Source of the DNA: Alkalinema sp. CAN_BIN05
GTDB taxonomy: Bacteria > Cyanobacteriota > Cyanobacteriia > Leptolyngbyales > Leptolyngbyaceae
DNA length: 28,282 bases
Assembly: GCA_026786325.1 (NCBI GenBank)
Contig: JAJAYH010000176.1
Span: 1 to 28,282, forward strand
Direction of reading: 5' to 3'
Positions 1 to 8,092 of this stretch are shown here, piece by piece (positions within the stretch are counted from its first letter, which is position 1; every line of letters begins with the position of its first letter). The notes beneath the pieces were generated by a model, which worked only from the letters and a program-made list of their open reading frames with translations, was not told the DNA's origin and did no database searches. The position numbers were made by a program, and so were the translations under genes.

Positions 1-1256
1 AATTCTTGATAGGGGGCGCTGGTGCGAGCGATGTTGAACCAATCCACAGATTGTTGAAGCAGATCCGATCGGTTGGATTTGAGGCCCAGATCACCCAAAA
101 CCCAAGCGAGTTGTTGGGGATAGTAGGGTTCCCAGGGAGCTAATTTGTGCGCGTCGTCGAGGTTTTGCCTGAATTGAACGATCGCAGTTTGCTTTTGTTC
201 TGGGGTAGTCTCGGGATTTTCAATAGATGAAATAGATTGAAAGCCCTGGCTCGAAAGCATCCAAGCTCGATGAACTGGAACGAGCCAGATTATTGCGGCA
301 ATCGTCATTCCAGCCATAGCAAAGACCGAGGCTTGAGAGAATTTGGGCGAGAGTTTCGGCGAAATTTCTGACGGCTGAGGATTTAGATCCCGGAGTTCAG
401 CCGCGATCGTCGCCATAAAAATCACCAATGTGCCACTAATACAAAGATTATCCAGTTGATAATCACTAACGCTTTGCAAACTATAGGACGCGATCGCCGC
501 AATCAGACTGTGACTCAAAGGGCTAAGAACTCGGCGAGATTTCCACCAATGGCGACCCAGCCAAATCAAGGTTCCAATCCACAGACCTAAGCCCAAAATC
601 CCTAGTTCGCCCCAGATCTGGGCTGGAGTGCTGTGAAGTTGGAAAGTGAGTTCCGCTTCTCGTCCGGCCCAAATAGGACGAAATTTTTGAAACAGGTGCG
701 GGACGCTGCCTAAGCCCATGCCATAAATCGGCGACTGGAGACCCATTGTCCAGCCGACAGCATTAGTGATGATGCGATAGGCAAACTCCCCAGGAATATA
801 ACCGCCTGCGGTGGCATTGATAATGCCGTTCAGTCGTCCGGTGCTGATGAGGCCGAGAATAATTGCTCCGATCGCCCCAAAACTTAGCCCAAGGAATTGG
901 AGTTTAGAAAATCGGGTGAGCCAGTTTGTCCCAGTTTTACTGCTCCCAGTTTTGTCAGATTGAACTAAAAAGGCAATACCACCAATTCCGATCGCCCCCA
1001 CCAATCCAATCCAGCCAGCCCTTGCACTTGTGGTGTAGAGATCTACTAGTCCTAACCCAGCACCTACCGCAAAAATCCCGCGTAATGCCCCGCTCCTACT
1101 CAAGCTCAACCCCACCAAGCTAGGAATCGCAAGAGTCAGATAGCCCGCCACATAGTTTTGATGACCAAGGGGTGCCCAATTCCGATTTTCGAGCGCCTCA
1201 AAGCTAAATCGCATCACCATGCCTGTCGCTTGTTGGAGTTCACGTAGTCGAGTCAC
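1..1256 (-). pseudogene. O-antigen ligase-like membrane protein, 3' part (downstream of an in-frame stop, cut by the window edge)
   Basis: The minus-strand frame stays open for about 417 codons from the stop at 1257-1259 to the left edge; I checked it codon by codon. It continues, in the same frame, the fragment at 1257-1610. It encodes an Arg-Asn-Trp-Ala-Pro-Leu-Gly-His-Gln-Asn-Tyr motif followed by several hydrophobic helices (for example around 770-1150 and 430-560). This is the pattern of the Wzy/WaaL-type O-antigen ligase family, integral membrane proteins that polymerise or transfer surface polysaccharide. The last part before the edge (about 1-240) is soluble and helical, like the TPR-type tails seen in cyanobacterial members. 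Possible restart codons are the GTG at 1256-1254 directly after the stop and ATGs about 12 codons later. The family call comes from motif recognition; substrate is unknown. Confidence 0.7.
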
Positions 1257-1610
1257 TTAGGGCCACCAAGTCTGAAACATCCAAAGCCCGAGACTCAGAA
1301 TAATAAAAGCCACTTGCAGCAGCCCTTGCAGCGTCAGCAACCGTTGCCGCCTGGAACTATCGTCCATGTAGTGACTACAAGCATAAAGCGCTGCCACCAT
1401 GCAAAGTGCCGCAATGCCCGCCCATTGAGCCTGTTGCGGAAAAACAGCGGTCATTCCAGACTGAACAATAGCCAAAACCGCCACGCCCACAATCCAATCA
1501 AGACCATTCCCTAAACGCTGCCCGCCGTCTGTCCAGGTTTGAATTATCAACCACAGCACGGGACACAGCAACGTCACTTGCCATATCAGCACCCACGGCC
1601 AAGCCACCAT
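1257..1610 (-). pseudogene. O-antigen ligase-like membrane protein, 5' part, ended by an in-frame TAA
   Basis: 117 residues from ATG 1610 to TAA 1257, nearly all in hydrophobic helices with short polar breaks and no soluble domain. The last residues (LGLWMFQTWWP) lead straight into the downstream O-antigen ligase frame (VTRLRELQQ...), with no frame change across the stop. The two pieces are therefore most simply one gene with a nonsense codon. The open frame also extends about 17 codons upstream of ATG 1610 (encoding FYALFTLLPDSSTL) to a TGA, without a standard start codon, so the true 5' end is uncertain and more N-terminal sequence may be lost. Alternatives are a sequencing error or two separately translated halves. 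Confidence 0.6.
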
Positions 1611-1815
1611 TAAAGTGCTGCTATCGGGGAGTAAGGTAAACAGTGCATAAAAACTGAATCAGAGTATTCACAAGAGAGGGCGTGAAGCTGGGTGTGAGGA
1701 AGATTCGGGGGCGTTCATAAGCGTTAATAAGAGTGACGGGCTGCGCGATCGCTTCACTTATACCCAATTATCTTAAAAAATGCTATTCGATCGATCGGGA
1801 TTAATTAAAAACCCA

Positions 1816-2403
1816 TTAGGGATCAATCTGTTTCAGCAGCCAAAGCGTCGAACTAACCCCTACAAAATGCGCCGTAATCAGGTGCGTATTAGCTAAAACC
1901 AGAAAAATATCTAGCGGCTGTATAAGTTGCAGTTGAGAACCGGGCGAAAAGATTGCTCCCACCGCCATAAATGATTTACCCAGCAGAACCCCCGCGATCG
2001 CCTCCGCTGCGACCACCGCCATCAACAAGCCCACCCCGCGAATGGTCAAACTTCGCCATAGCAATTTAATCGTGTCCGACTTTTTGGGACGAAGATTGGG
2101 ATTTTCCTCTCGAATTCTCCGCCCCATCCGCACATAGTCAAACGACTGGTAAATCCCATAAAATAAAATCCCCAAACTCACCAACGCGAAAACCACACCT
2201 CCTCCTGTGGCCGGATTTGAGGCACTATCTCCGGCAGCCTGTCGCCCCATAGAAAGAGCAACTCCAGCAAAGGCAAAAATAACCCCAGAAATAATAGCCA
2301 GAACCGCTTGAACCCAGAAACTCACCCATCCCACCAATCGGAACGTCTTAGAAACTTGTTTCAAATTAGAGGTATTTAGAGAATTCTCCGCCTGGTTAGT
2401 CAT
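1816..2403 (-). CDS. DUF3611 family membrane protein
   Basis: 195 residues. A polar N-terminus of about 20 residues leads into FRLVGWVSFWVQAVLAIISG, the hallmark opening of DUF3611 proteins of cyanobacteria and plastids. Predicted membrane helices lie near residues 24-50, 68-84, 121-142 and 164-188. A basic loop (residues 92-113, RMGRRIREENPNLRPKKSD) sits between helices 2 and 3, and a short conserved tail (ANTHLITAHFVG) lies in helix 4. Family function is not established to my knowledge; the membrane location is inferred from hydrophobicity. It stands alone: the next minus-strand gene is separated by about 200 bp, and the 500-bp gap upstream would hold its promoter. Confidence 0.85.
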   Translation of the reverse strand: MTNQAENSLNTSNLKQVSKTFRLVGWVSFWVQAVLAIISGVIFAFAGVALSMGRQAAGDSASNPATGGGVVFALVSLGILFYGIYQSFDYVRMGRRIREENPNLRPKKSDTIKLLWRSLTIRGVGLLMAVVAAEAIAGVLLGKSFMAVGAIFSPGSQLQLIQPLDIFLVLANTHLITAHFVGVSSTLWLLKQIDP

Positions 2404-2582
2404 ACGATTATTAGAATCCTGAATAATTGGTAGTAAGCTACTCTGTTATCTCTTAAAATTCCTATTTCTAACCACTCATATCGGTTAGTCATGCCTAGCT
2501 TATTGCAAAATTTGCTCATTTTCCTATCCCTATACTAAAATAGCTATATTGATTTATCCTCCATCCATTATTAGGCTCCCTG

Positions 2583-2611
2583 TTGTTGAAGGCTGTATTG
2601 TTGAAGGCTGT
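2583..2611 (+). repeat. Two tandem copies of a 14-nt unit
   Basis: TTGTTGAAGGCTGT occurs at 2583-2596 and again at 2598-2611, a period of 15 with one intervening A. It is followed by a T-run. It lies just before the broken open frame at 2605-2832. Confidence 0.85.
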
Positions 2612-2832
2612 TTTTTCCAGGAAGATCCTCAGATATTTTTTTAAACAGAGGGATATATGAGATTATAAAGCTAATAGACAAGTATCCTGAGCTAGATGCT
2701 ATAGGTCAGGAAAAGCTTGCCGAATTAGGGCTGTTTTTTCATCTCTAGGGCAAATTTATTACCTTAGAGAGACGTAAACATCCTATATGGTTTGTTAGCT
2801 TTTTAGCATGTACTGAAATAAGTCGTTCGTAA
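2605..2832 (+). pseudogene. Possible relic of an unknown small gene, with an internal TAG
   Basis: Between the TGA at 2602 and the TAA at 2830 one + frame is open except for a single TAG at 2746-2748. The first part reads protein-like (IIKLIDKYPELDAIGQEKL, then AELGLFFHL). The part after the stop does too (GKFITLERRKHPIWFVSFLA). There is no ATG in the first segment. I do not recognise a family. The call rests only on protein-like composition on both sides of one stop, so chance is a real alternative. Confidence 0.25.
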
Positions 2833-2911
2833 TAGGTAGGTATTGACCTTCTGAAGATGGACGACAAGTTCGGTAAAAGTTGTTGTTTCTCACTCAAAGC
2901 CACACATTATT

Positions 2912-3283
2912 ATGAAGTTTGAAGATATTTACCAGTTCTTTAAAGATCCACCTCCTTTTTATCTCAACAAAGAACTCGCAGTTTGCTATGTACTAGCTGT
3001 GCTGTTAAAAGGCGATTCCTATGGAACCGAACTGATCCAACTTTTGGAAACTGAGTATCCGCTGTATCGCTTGTCCGATACGGTCCTATACAGCGCCCTG
3101 AAGTTCCTAGAAGATCAGGAAATGGTGACGGGGTATTGGAAGAAGGTTGAAGGTCGGGGTCGTCCTCGTCGCATGTACCAAATCCGAGCTGAGGTGATGA
3201 CCCAAGCGCAAGACTTGGCGACGCTATGGGATGGCTATTCTGCAAAACATGAAGCGGCAGCAGCAGCGGCAGCGGCTAAATAG
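2912..3283 (+). CDS. PadR-family transcriptional regulator (Pex-like)
   Basis: 123 residues. A short N-terminus (FEDIYQFFKDPPPFYLNKEL) leads into a PadR winged-helix domain at about residues 20-100: helices AVCYVLAVLLKG and GTELIQLLETEYP, then LSDTVLYSALKFLEDQEMV as the recognition-helix region, and a wing with the basic GRGRPRRMYQI. The tail is alanine-rich (nine Ala among the last twelve residues). PadR proteins are dimeric DNA-binding repressors. This cyanobacterial subgroup resembles, from memory, the circadian period-extender Pex of Synechococcus, but I cannot test orthology. The start ATG lacks a strong Shine-Dalgarno. It reads in the same direction as the b6f assembly gene about 200 bp downstream. 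Confidence 0.85.
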   Translation: MKFEDIYQFFKDPPPFYLNKELAVCYVLAVLLKGDSYGTELIQLLETEYPLYRLSDTVLYSALKFLEDQEMVTGYWKKVEGRGRPRRMYQIRAEVMTQAQDLATLWDGYSAKHEAAAAAAAAK

Positions 3284-3480
3284 ATCTGAATTAGGTTCCA
3301 TTATCCCGCTATCTTGACCCTTACTTGCGCACTTCTTACTTGCGCATGGTAATCGATGGGATGTGGGTCCAAAATTCACCCGGCACCGTGTCCCTAAATC
3401 ACCTATTTAAGACTAATGCGGGTTAGTGCCCTAAGCGGGGTACTATTTTGTAGCTAGTTAGTTTAGGGTCACGAATTGCC

Positions 3481-4026
3481 ATGGGCGACTCGGTTATTAA
3501 TTCGACGTTATTTCTGACCGTGTTGATGACGATCGGACAGATGTTTTTTATACGAGCATCGGTCAAAGATCGGACTGAGACGGTGAGGCTGTCAGGCAAG
3601 CAGTCGCCAGAATTGTTGCTGGATCAACTAAAAAAGTATTTTGCAGACAGAGCTTACAAAGTCACTAGTATTGATGCCGATCGGAACCTAGTTAATTTGG
3701 TCGGAAACGTCCGCCCCAGTAAATTTTTGGCGTTTTATTTGTCAGGGTTAGCCTTTTTTGGAACCCTATGTTTAGTATTAATTCTGAATGTGGTTGCGCC
3801 AGATTTGTCTACGCTGTGGTGGATTATTCTGTCGCTTTCTCCATTAGCTGGCGTGTTTTACTGGAAAAAAGCGGGGCGATCGGAGTCAGTTTCGTTCTTA
3901 CTCGAAGATTCTGAGTCGAGCGACTTGGATGTGACCATGAGTGTGATTAAGGTTCAAGCTCACCGTGATGAAGTGGAGTCTTTACGGCAGTCACTACAGT
4001 TGGAATTGTTAGACGAATCCGAATAG
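3481..4026 (+). CDS. Cofactor assembly of complex C subunit B (CCB2/CCB4-like)
   Basis: 181 residues. A membrane helix at about 5-25 ends in MFFIRASVKDRTE, the signature of the CCB2/CCB4 family (cofactor assembly of complex C, subunit B). A soluble stretch (about 30-80) and two close membrane helices (about 82-103 and 109-127) follow, then a soluble C-terminal domain. In chloroplasts CCB proteins attach the covalent c-prime haem to cytochrome b6 of the b6f complex; a similar thylakoid role here is inferred from family. ATG 3481 is the first in-frame ATG of a well-matched N-terminus. Two hairpins follow the stop. Confidence 0.85.
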   Translation: MGDSVINSTLFLTVLMTIGQMFFIRASVKDRTETVRLSGKQSPELLLDQLKKYFADRAYKVTSIDADRNLVNLVGNVRPSKFLAFYLSGLAFFGTLCLVLILNVVAPDLSTLWWIILSLSPLAGVFYWKKAGRSESVSFLLEDSESSDLDVTMSVIKVQAHRDEVESLRQSLQLELLDESE

Positions 4027-4060
4027 ATACGGCTGTTGATCGATTGTTGAATTGATTCAA

Positions 4061-4114
4061 TTATTGGGATATTCTCAATAAAAATCGAGGAAATACCAAA
4101 GTACTGCCTCGATT
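4061..4114. terminator. Two adjacent hairpins between convergent genes, possible bidirectional terminator
   Basis: TTATTGGGA (4061-4069) pairs with TCTCAATAA (4073-4081), a 9-bp stem with one G-T pair and a 3-nt loop. Immediately after, AATCGAGG (4083-4090) pairs with CCTCGATT (4107-4114), an 8-bp stem with a 16-nt loop. They sit 35 bp after the b6f assembly gene and 64 bp beyond the end of the convergent DUF3155 gene. Neither has a long T-run, so termination strength is uncertain. Confidence 0.45.
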
Positions 4115-4177
4115 CCATTATATTGTATCTGAAAAAGAATATAGTTATGAATCTGGCCCATAACCTAAGATTCTTAC

Positions 4178-4564
4178 CTAGAACGCACCTACAGGTGTCA
4201 ATTCATCAGCTTCTTCTTCTTCCTCCTCTTCATCATCTTCCATATCATCATCTAGATCGATGTCATCAGTCTCAGTATCTGAGTCATCTTCCATCTGGCG
4301 CAAGCTTGGGAAAAGAAAGTGATTCTCTTCCACATACTGAGCACCGAAAAGACCTTTCTCAGCCCAGAAGTACCGATCGGTGGTGTGTTCGTTGCGTTTC
4401 ACCAACAGTAGCGCTGGGGGGAGAACTCCTTCAGTATGAATGAATTTCCGTGCAGCCGTCACCGGCTTATCCTCACCACAATCAATACTGAACTGTGGCA
4501 CACATTCTAAGATCCGTCGTCCTTCCTGACGACGACGACTCTTCCGTTTACGTCTCCTAGCCAA
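4178..4564 (-). CDS. DUF3155 domain protein with basic head and acidic tail
   Basis: 128 residues. The N-terminus is strongly basic (ARRRKRKSRRRQEGRR). A conserved core at about residues 18-90 includes KPVTAARKFI, PPALLLVKRNEHTTDRYFWA and EKGLFGAQYVEENHFLFPSL, which I recognise as cyanobacterial DUF3155. The last 40 residues are almost all Asp/Glu. The start is TTG (4564-4562): a perfect AAGGAGGT (complement at 4573-4580) sits 8 nt upstream, and the conserved ARRRKRKSRR follows directly. Function is unknown. The basic head suggests nucleic-acid or ribosome contact, which is inference only. Confidence 0.88.
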   Translation of the reverse strand: MARRRKRKSRRRQEGRRILECVPQFSIDCGEDKPVTAARKFIHTEGVLPPALLLVKRNEHTTDRYFWAEKGLFGAQYVEENHFLFPSLRQMEDDSDTETDDIDLDDDMEDDEEEEEEEADELTPVGAF

Positions 4565-4891
4565 AACCCCTTACCTCCTTGAAACTGTTGCGAGATCACG
4601 CTTCTTGTTACAAAACAGTCGAAACTATATGCCGTAAGGCAGTAAGATTTCAACAGGCGATCGCTTATCTACATACATTGAGATATTGAGTGAACAAATC
4701 GTTGAGAAACTCAACATGATAGGTTTAACTCATAATCTAGCGTTGCCGCCTAGCAATATGATAGACGATTCAAACTGTAACAAGTGGCACTTAAAGTAGA
4801 TTTAATAATGCCCCTAACTTACTCGTTGTAAACCCTTAAAGTCAATCTCTAAATTGAGAAATGTTGGCCAGCAGGTGATAATGGAGGCGAT
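4565..4891. other. Divergent intergenic region, DUF3155 / sensor kinase
   Basis: 327 bp without a supported gene. It contains one HIP1 word (GCGATCGC near 4659) and a small perfect hairpin, GTTGAG (4701-4706) / CTCAAC (4710-4715), with an AAA loop. No clear -35/-10 pair stands out on either strand. Promoters for both flanking genes must lie here. Confidence 0.5.
4573..4580 (-). promoter_or_regulatory. Perfect Shine-Dalgarno that fixes the TTG start of the DUF3155 gene
   Basis: On the minus strand AAGGAGGT lies 8 nt before TTG 4564. No in-frame ATG exists near the conserved N-terminus, so this site decides the start. Confidence 0.8.
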
Positions 4892-6190
4892 GTGAGTTCT
4901 ATTTTTTCTGGAATGTCTGCGAGTCATGAATTAGTTATTATTTGTCAGTCACAGCTTTCTTTGTTGGTGGAAAGCTTGGGGATTTCCAGTGCGACGGTCT
5001 ATTTGACGGATTCGTGGGAGGGTGGAAATGCCTCACAATTGCAGCGGGTAGCCGTGGTTCCCGTTGAAACAGCCATATCTCGTAATCTTCAACTCTCGGC
5101 AGAGGGCGAATCGACTTCCCGATCGATCGTCGATTCTGAGGCATGTATTGGCAGCGATTCATGTCATCAGCCCAGCAACCATCATCTCAGCAGCCATCAA
5201 ATCGTCCTGCCCTTACTTCAGGACGATCGGGTCTTAGGTGTGTTGGTGGCTGAACGAGATCAGCCTTGGGATGCGATCGCTCAGCTTCAAATAGATGCGG
5301 TTCGGCAAGCTTTGGTTTCAGCTTGTATCTTGGATTTTCGCTCTCAATGGTTTGAGCAGCAGACAGAGCAACAACAAGTTTTTCAGCGGCAGCAAAAGGA
5401 TTTGCTTGATAATTTACTCCATCAATTTCGCAATCCATTAACGGCCATGCGGACCTTTGGGAAATTACTGGTGAAGCGGCTTGTAGATGTGCCTCGGAAC
5501 CAAGAGGCTGCCGACAGTATTGTTAGTGAAAGCGATCGTCTTCAAGCCTTGCTTGTTCAATTTGAGCGAGCGATAGAGGGCGGCGGAATCAAATCCTTAC
5601 CGTTAACCATTGCACCATCGGCAACGAGAGGGAAGACCGCATTACTCCCCGGCACGACACCCGGCACAACACTGGGTCGATCGTTAAGCTTAGCGACATT
5701 GGAGGTTCAATCGGTCTTACATCCGGCCATTCGGTCGGCCTTGGGGGTTATGGACGATCGGAATCAAACCTTGCAAATCGATATTTCCAAATCTTCGATC
5801 TGGGTTTTGGCCGATCGATCTGCCTTAACAGAGGTGGTGATTAATTTGTTAGACAACGCAAGTAAATATACGCCTGTCGGGGGTCTGGTCTGGGTGGAAT
5901 TGGACGATTGCGACGATCGAGTTGAGTTGTGGATTACGGATACGGGTTATGGCATTCCCAAGGACGATCAAGATCGATTGTTTGAGCGCCATTATCGAGG
6001 CGTACAGGCACAGTCAGCGATCGCAGGGACTGGACTAGGACTCTCTATTGCGCGGGATCTGATGCGGCAGATGCAAGGTGAGATAATAGTTTTAAGCCCG
6101 CCACCGATCGACCATGCCGTACGGGGATTTCCGTCAGGCACGAGTCTTCAGGTGACGCTGCGAAAAGCTGACGTGAATCTGGAGACGTGA
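4892..6190 (+). CDS. GAF-type sensor histidine kinase, Hik2/CSK-like
   Basis: 432 residues. A GAF-like sensor region lies at about 5-150 and includes Cys18. The dimerisation/phosphoacceptor helix carries the H-box HQFRNPLTAMRTFGKLL, phospho-His177. The catalytic domain has an N-box (NLLDNAS around 318-324), G1 DTGYGIP (350-356), F-box LFERHYRG and G2 GTGLGLSIA (379-387). There is no signal peptide or membrane helix, so it is a soluble kinase. The HQxRNPLTAxRTF H-box and N-terminal Cys resemble cyanobacterial Hik2 and the chloroplast sensor kinase CSK, which sense redox state via an N-terminal iron-sulphur site; this assignment is from memory. Start is GTG 4892, with GGAGG at 4883-4887 four nt upstream. 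A low-complexity linker (about 225-260) separates the helix from the ATPase. No response regulator gene is adjacent. Confidence 0.88.
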   Translation: MSSIFSGMSASHELVIICQSQLSLLVESLGISSATVYLTDSWEGGNASQLQRVAVVPVETAISRNLQLSAEGESTSRSIVDSEACIGSDSCHQPSNHHLSSHQIVLPLLQDDRVLGVLVAERDQPWDAIAQLQIDAVRQALVSACILDFRSQWFEQQTEQQQVFQRQQKDLLDNLLHQFRNPLTAMRTFGKLLVKRLVDVPRNQEAADSIVSESDRLQALLVQFERAIEGGGIKSLPLTIAPSATRGKTALLPGTTPGTTLGRSLSLATLEVQSVLHPAIRSALGVMDDRNQTLQIDISKSSIWVLADRSALTEVVINLLDNASKYTPVGGLVWVELDDCDDRVELWITDTGYGIPKDDQDRLFERHYRGVQAQSAIAGTGLGLSIARDLMRQMQGEIIVLSPPPIDHAVRGFPSGTSLQVTLRKADVNLET

Positions 6191-6212
6191 ATCGGAGACA
6201 CACGGAATAAAG

Positions 6213-7337
6213 CTAGATTGCTTGTTTCTCAAACAGGGCTGCTTTTAAATCCTCGGGTTTGAACACGCCAAATTCGGTAATGATTCCTGCAATTAAATTC
6301 GCTGGAGTGACATCAAAGGCCGGATTAAAATAATCAACGCCCACCGTTGGACAAATTACCGTGTTTCCAATCTTATAAATTTCAGCGGTATCGCGCTCTT
6401 CGATTTCAATATGGCTTCCGTCAGGAATACTGAAATCAATCGTCGAGAGCGGGGCAGCGACGTAAAACGGGACATTGTGGGCCTTGGCGATAAGTGCCAC
6501 GCTGTAGGTACCAATTTTATTCGCAGCGTCTCCGTTAGCGGCGATTCGATCGGCCCCCACTACGACCACATCAATCATTCCATGATGCATACAGTGCGCA
6601 GCCATATTATCCGTAATAACTGTGACGGGAATACCTTCTTGGGCACATTCCCAGGACGTTAGCTTGGCACCTTGCAGGCGGGGTCGAGTCTCATCAGCAT
6701 AAACTCGCTCCAGACGACCAGCAGTCCAAGCCGATCGGACCACACCCAGGGCCGTCCCGTAGCCCGCTGTGGCTAGTGCACCCGCATTACAATGGGTTAG
6801 CAAGCGCAGTTTCTGTGGCGACGCTGGGAGGACGGTGAGACCGTTATCGCCCATGGCTTTACAGGTGGCTAAATCGTCTTGGCAAATTTGATGCGCAGTT
6901 TCTAATAGCACTTGACGCAAATGGGCCACGGTGCCAAGAGTTTGGCGGGCTGTTTTCATCATCCGATCGATCGCCCAAAATAGATTCACCGCTGTGGGCC
7001 TTGTCGCTCGCAGCATATTAGCAATTACATCAAGTTGAGTTAGGAATTGATCACGATCGTCCGTTTGGATTTCGGTTGCGCCGAGATAAATACCATAGGC
7101 CGCTGCAATCCCAATAGCGGGAGCGCCTCGGACAATCATGGTGAGAATAGCGCGAGCCATGTCGCTGGAGCGAGTAATTTCAACAACGCTAAATTCTTGG
7201 GGAATACGGGTCTGATCAATGAGAACAACGCGGTCCTGTTTCCAGACAACTGGGTAGACAGGATTGGACGATAGTGTAGGGGAAACCATGACGTTTGAGT
7301 GGGAGTAAATAGTAAGAATGGGCTGTCGGGAGACCAT
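6213..7337 (-). CDS. mtnA: S-methyl-5-thioribose-1-phosphate isomerase
   Basis: Isomerises methylthioribose-1-phosphate to methylthioribulose-1-phosphate in the cytosolic methionine salvage pathway. Family motifs: RGAPAIGIAAAYG (70-82), THCNAGALATAGYGTALG with catalytic Cys183, DNMAAHCM, and GADRIAANGDAANKIGT with catalytic Asp263. The Cys-Asp spacing of 80 residues equals that of the Bacillus enzyme as I recall it. At 374 residues it is about 20 longer than usual. The excess is N-terminal, so Met17 (ATG at 7289-7287) is a likely alternative start. It is convergent with the sensor kinase (22 bp apart). No other salvage gene is nearby. Confidence 0.95.
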   Translation of the reverse strand: MVSRQPILTIYSHSNVMVSPTLSSNPVYPVVWKQDRVVLIDQTRIPQEFSVVEITRSSDMARAILTMIVRGAPAIGIAAAYGIYLGATEIQTDDRDQFLTQLDVIANMLRATRPTAVNLFWAIDRMMKTARQTLGTVAHLRQVLLETAHQICQDDLATCKAMGDNGLTVLPASPQKLRLLTHCNAGALATAGYGTALGVVRSAWTAGRLERVYADETRPRLQGAKLTSWECAQEGIPVTVITDNMAAHCMHHGMIDVVVVGADRIAANGDAANKIGTYSVALIAKAHNVPFYVAAPLSTIDFSIPDGSHIEIEERDTAEIYKIGNTVICPTVGVDYFNPAFDVTPANLIAGIITEFGVFKPEDLKAALFEKQAI

Positions 7338-7391
7338 ACTACAAGAGAATGGGGCTGATTTATTGCCTTATTCTGAGACTATTCAGACCCC

Positions 7392-7424
7392 TTGACAACT
7401 GGCTTAGACGGCTTAACCTACAAT
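7392..7424 (+). promoter_or_regulatory. Weak candidate promoter for the cyAbrB gene
   Basis: A consensus TTGACA at 7392-7397 and a TACAAT at 7419-7424 lie in the 244-bp gap before the regulator gene. The spacer is 21 nt, longer than the usual 16-18, so the pair may not act together. Confidence 0.25.
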
Positions 7425-7581
7425 GGTTTGGAAAGAAATAGACTAACTTAAATAATCGTCTGAATAACGTTATAAGAACTCTGCTATCAATCTGTTTTGA
7501 GCCAAACAGAATGTATTATTATTTATAGATTCGCGATCGACCTGAAGAATATTAACTGCTAGGAAAGACCGTACTTAATCC

Positions 7582-7974
7582 ATGAGTAAGAAAAAGAAAA
7601 TCGAACCCTTGACAGGTGAAGAGCTGCTTCAGAAAGTCAAAGAGCTAGAAAACTCCAGTCGAGAAGAAAAAGCTAAAGCCTGTGGTTACTCCACCCAAAC
7701 AAAAAATGGGTTAGAGCGCGTCAATATCATGAAGTTCCAGAATGCTTTAATTGATGCGGCTGATATTTTGCCTGCTGGGAAACAGGGTCCGGGGCGAGGT
7801 GGACGCAATGCAAGCTATCGTATTAGTGTGCAGTCCAATGGTAATTTGCTGATTGGCGCGGCTTATACCAAACAAATGGAGTTAGCGGCAGGGGATGAGT
7901 TTTTAATTACGCTGGGCCGTAAGCACATCAAGCTGAAACAAGTTGATCTTGAAGAAGAGGGTGATGACGAATAA
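7582..7974 (+). CDS. cyAbrB-type transcriptional regulator
   Basis: 130 residues. The N-terminal half (PLTGEELLQKVKELE, then EEKAKACGYSTQTKNGLERVN) is the conserved cyanobacteria-specific region. The C-terminal AbrB-like DNA-binding fold is at about 80-120 (SYRISVQSNGNLLIGAAYTK, then GDEFLITLGRKHIKLKQ), and the tail is acidic. Cyanobacteria carry two paralogues, cyAbrB1 and cyAbrB2, that act as global regulators of carbon/nitrogen and hydrogenase genes. The SKKKKIEPLTGEELL start looks to me more like the CalA/cyAbrB1 type, but I cannot separate them with confidence. The gap upstream (7338-7581) is AT-rich and should hold its promoter. Confidence 0.92.
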   Translation: MSKKKKIEPLTGEELLQKVKELENSSREEKAKACGYSTQTKNGLERVNIMKFQNALIDAADILPAGKQGPGRGGRNASYRISVQSNGNLLIGAAYTKQMELAAGDEFLITLGRKHIKLKQVDLEEEGDDE

Positions 7975-8092
7975 GCTATTGAAGTGGGGAGCACGGTTGA
8001 TGAAGATTACGATCGTACTTCCCTACATCATTGTTTCCTGACTAGAGTTTTATTGATTTAAGTTACCGTACCGATCGGATGGTCGAGATTTT

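Larger units (their letters stand above)
2404..2911. other. AT-rich gene-free gap between divergent DUF3611 and PadR genes
   Basis: About 508 bp, clearly richer in A/T than the flanking genes. It holds a short tandem repeat (2583-2611) and a broken open frame (2605-2832), listed separately. It must contain promoters for both divergent genes. A TTGACC at 2843-2848 resembles a -35 box, but I see no good -10 at the right distance, so I do not call a promoter. Confidence 0.6.

Noticed and set aside
4123..4443. 106-codon plus frame over the DUF3155 gene
   Set aside because: Overlaps the acidic-tail coding region on the other strand; its His/Leu/Ser-rich product mirrors the GAA/GAT repeats.
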